Assembly (NCBI GenBank): GCA_023432995.1
Contig: JAEZES010000249.1
Location: 1 to 5,297, forward strand
From: Pseudomonadota bacterium
GTDB lineage: Bacteria; Pseudomonadota; Alphaproteobacteria; Sphingomonadales; Sphingomonadaceae
DNA length: 5,297 nucleotides
Direction: 5' to 3'
The notes under the pieces are model-generated. The model saw only the letters and a program-made list of their open reading frames with translations, did no database searches and had not been told where the DNA came from. Shown here in pieces: positions 5,290 to 5,297 of the stretch. Within the stretch, counting starts at the first letter, position 1; the number at the start of each line of letters is the position of its first letter. A program made the position numbers and the translations under genes.

Positions 5290-5297
5290 TGCGGCGG

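Overview
The window is a GC-rich, gene-dense bacterial chromosome segment. Its protein families and an intergenic CCTCCC...GGGAGG double hairpin point to an alphaproteobacterium, most likely of the order Sphingomonadales. That placement is inferred from recognition of the L,D-transpeptidase subclass and the hairpin style, not from a database search. Seven protein genes are supported. There is no rRNA, tRNA, CRISPR array, insertion sequence or phage gene, so this looks like ordinary core or housekeeping DNA.

Layout from left to right: (1) a 5'-truncated L,D-transpeptidase on the + strand, ending at 1055. (2) A perfect hairpin at 1057-1080 that separates it from a convergent small cupin gene on the - strand (1086-1481). 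(3) A 103-bp divergent promoter region (1482-1584). (4) A + strand pair, probably an operon: a nitronate monooxygenase-like flavoprotein (1585-2595) and, 6 bp later, an extended short-chain dehydrogenase/epimerase (2602-3582). (5) A TMEM165/GDT1-type cation exporter on the - strand (3570-4142), whose 3' end overlaps the dehydrogenase gene by 13 bp. (6) A 117-bp divergent spacer (4143-4259) with a 12-bp palindrome. (7) An 82-codon gene for a glycine-rich, probably membrane-embedded protein (4260-4508). (8) A convergent alpha/beta hydrolase on the - strand (4519-5202), its stop codon 10 bp from the previous gene's. (9) A REP-like double hairpin (5222-5289) just upstream of the hydrolase start, running to the window edge.

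Functionally the genes look like separate short transcription units. The transpeptidase acts in peptidoglycan cross-linking, the exporter in Mn/Ca homeostasis, and the cupin, flavoprotein, dehydrogenase and hydrolase are small-molecule enzymes whose substrates cannot be read from sequence. Only the flavoprotein and dehydrogenase are close enough to infer co-expression, with the divergent cupin as a possible partner. I see no convincing new defence, mobile or biosynthetic system. The points most worth checking are the repeat hairpins, the 82-residue protein, the altered cupin metal site and the palindrome in the exporter's upstream region.
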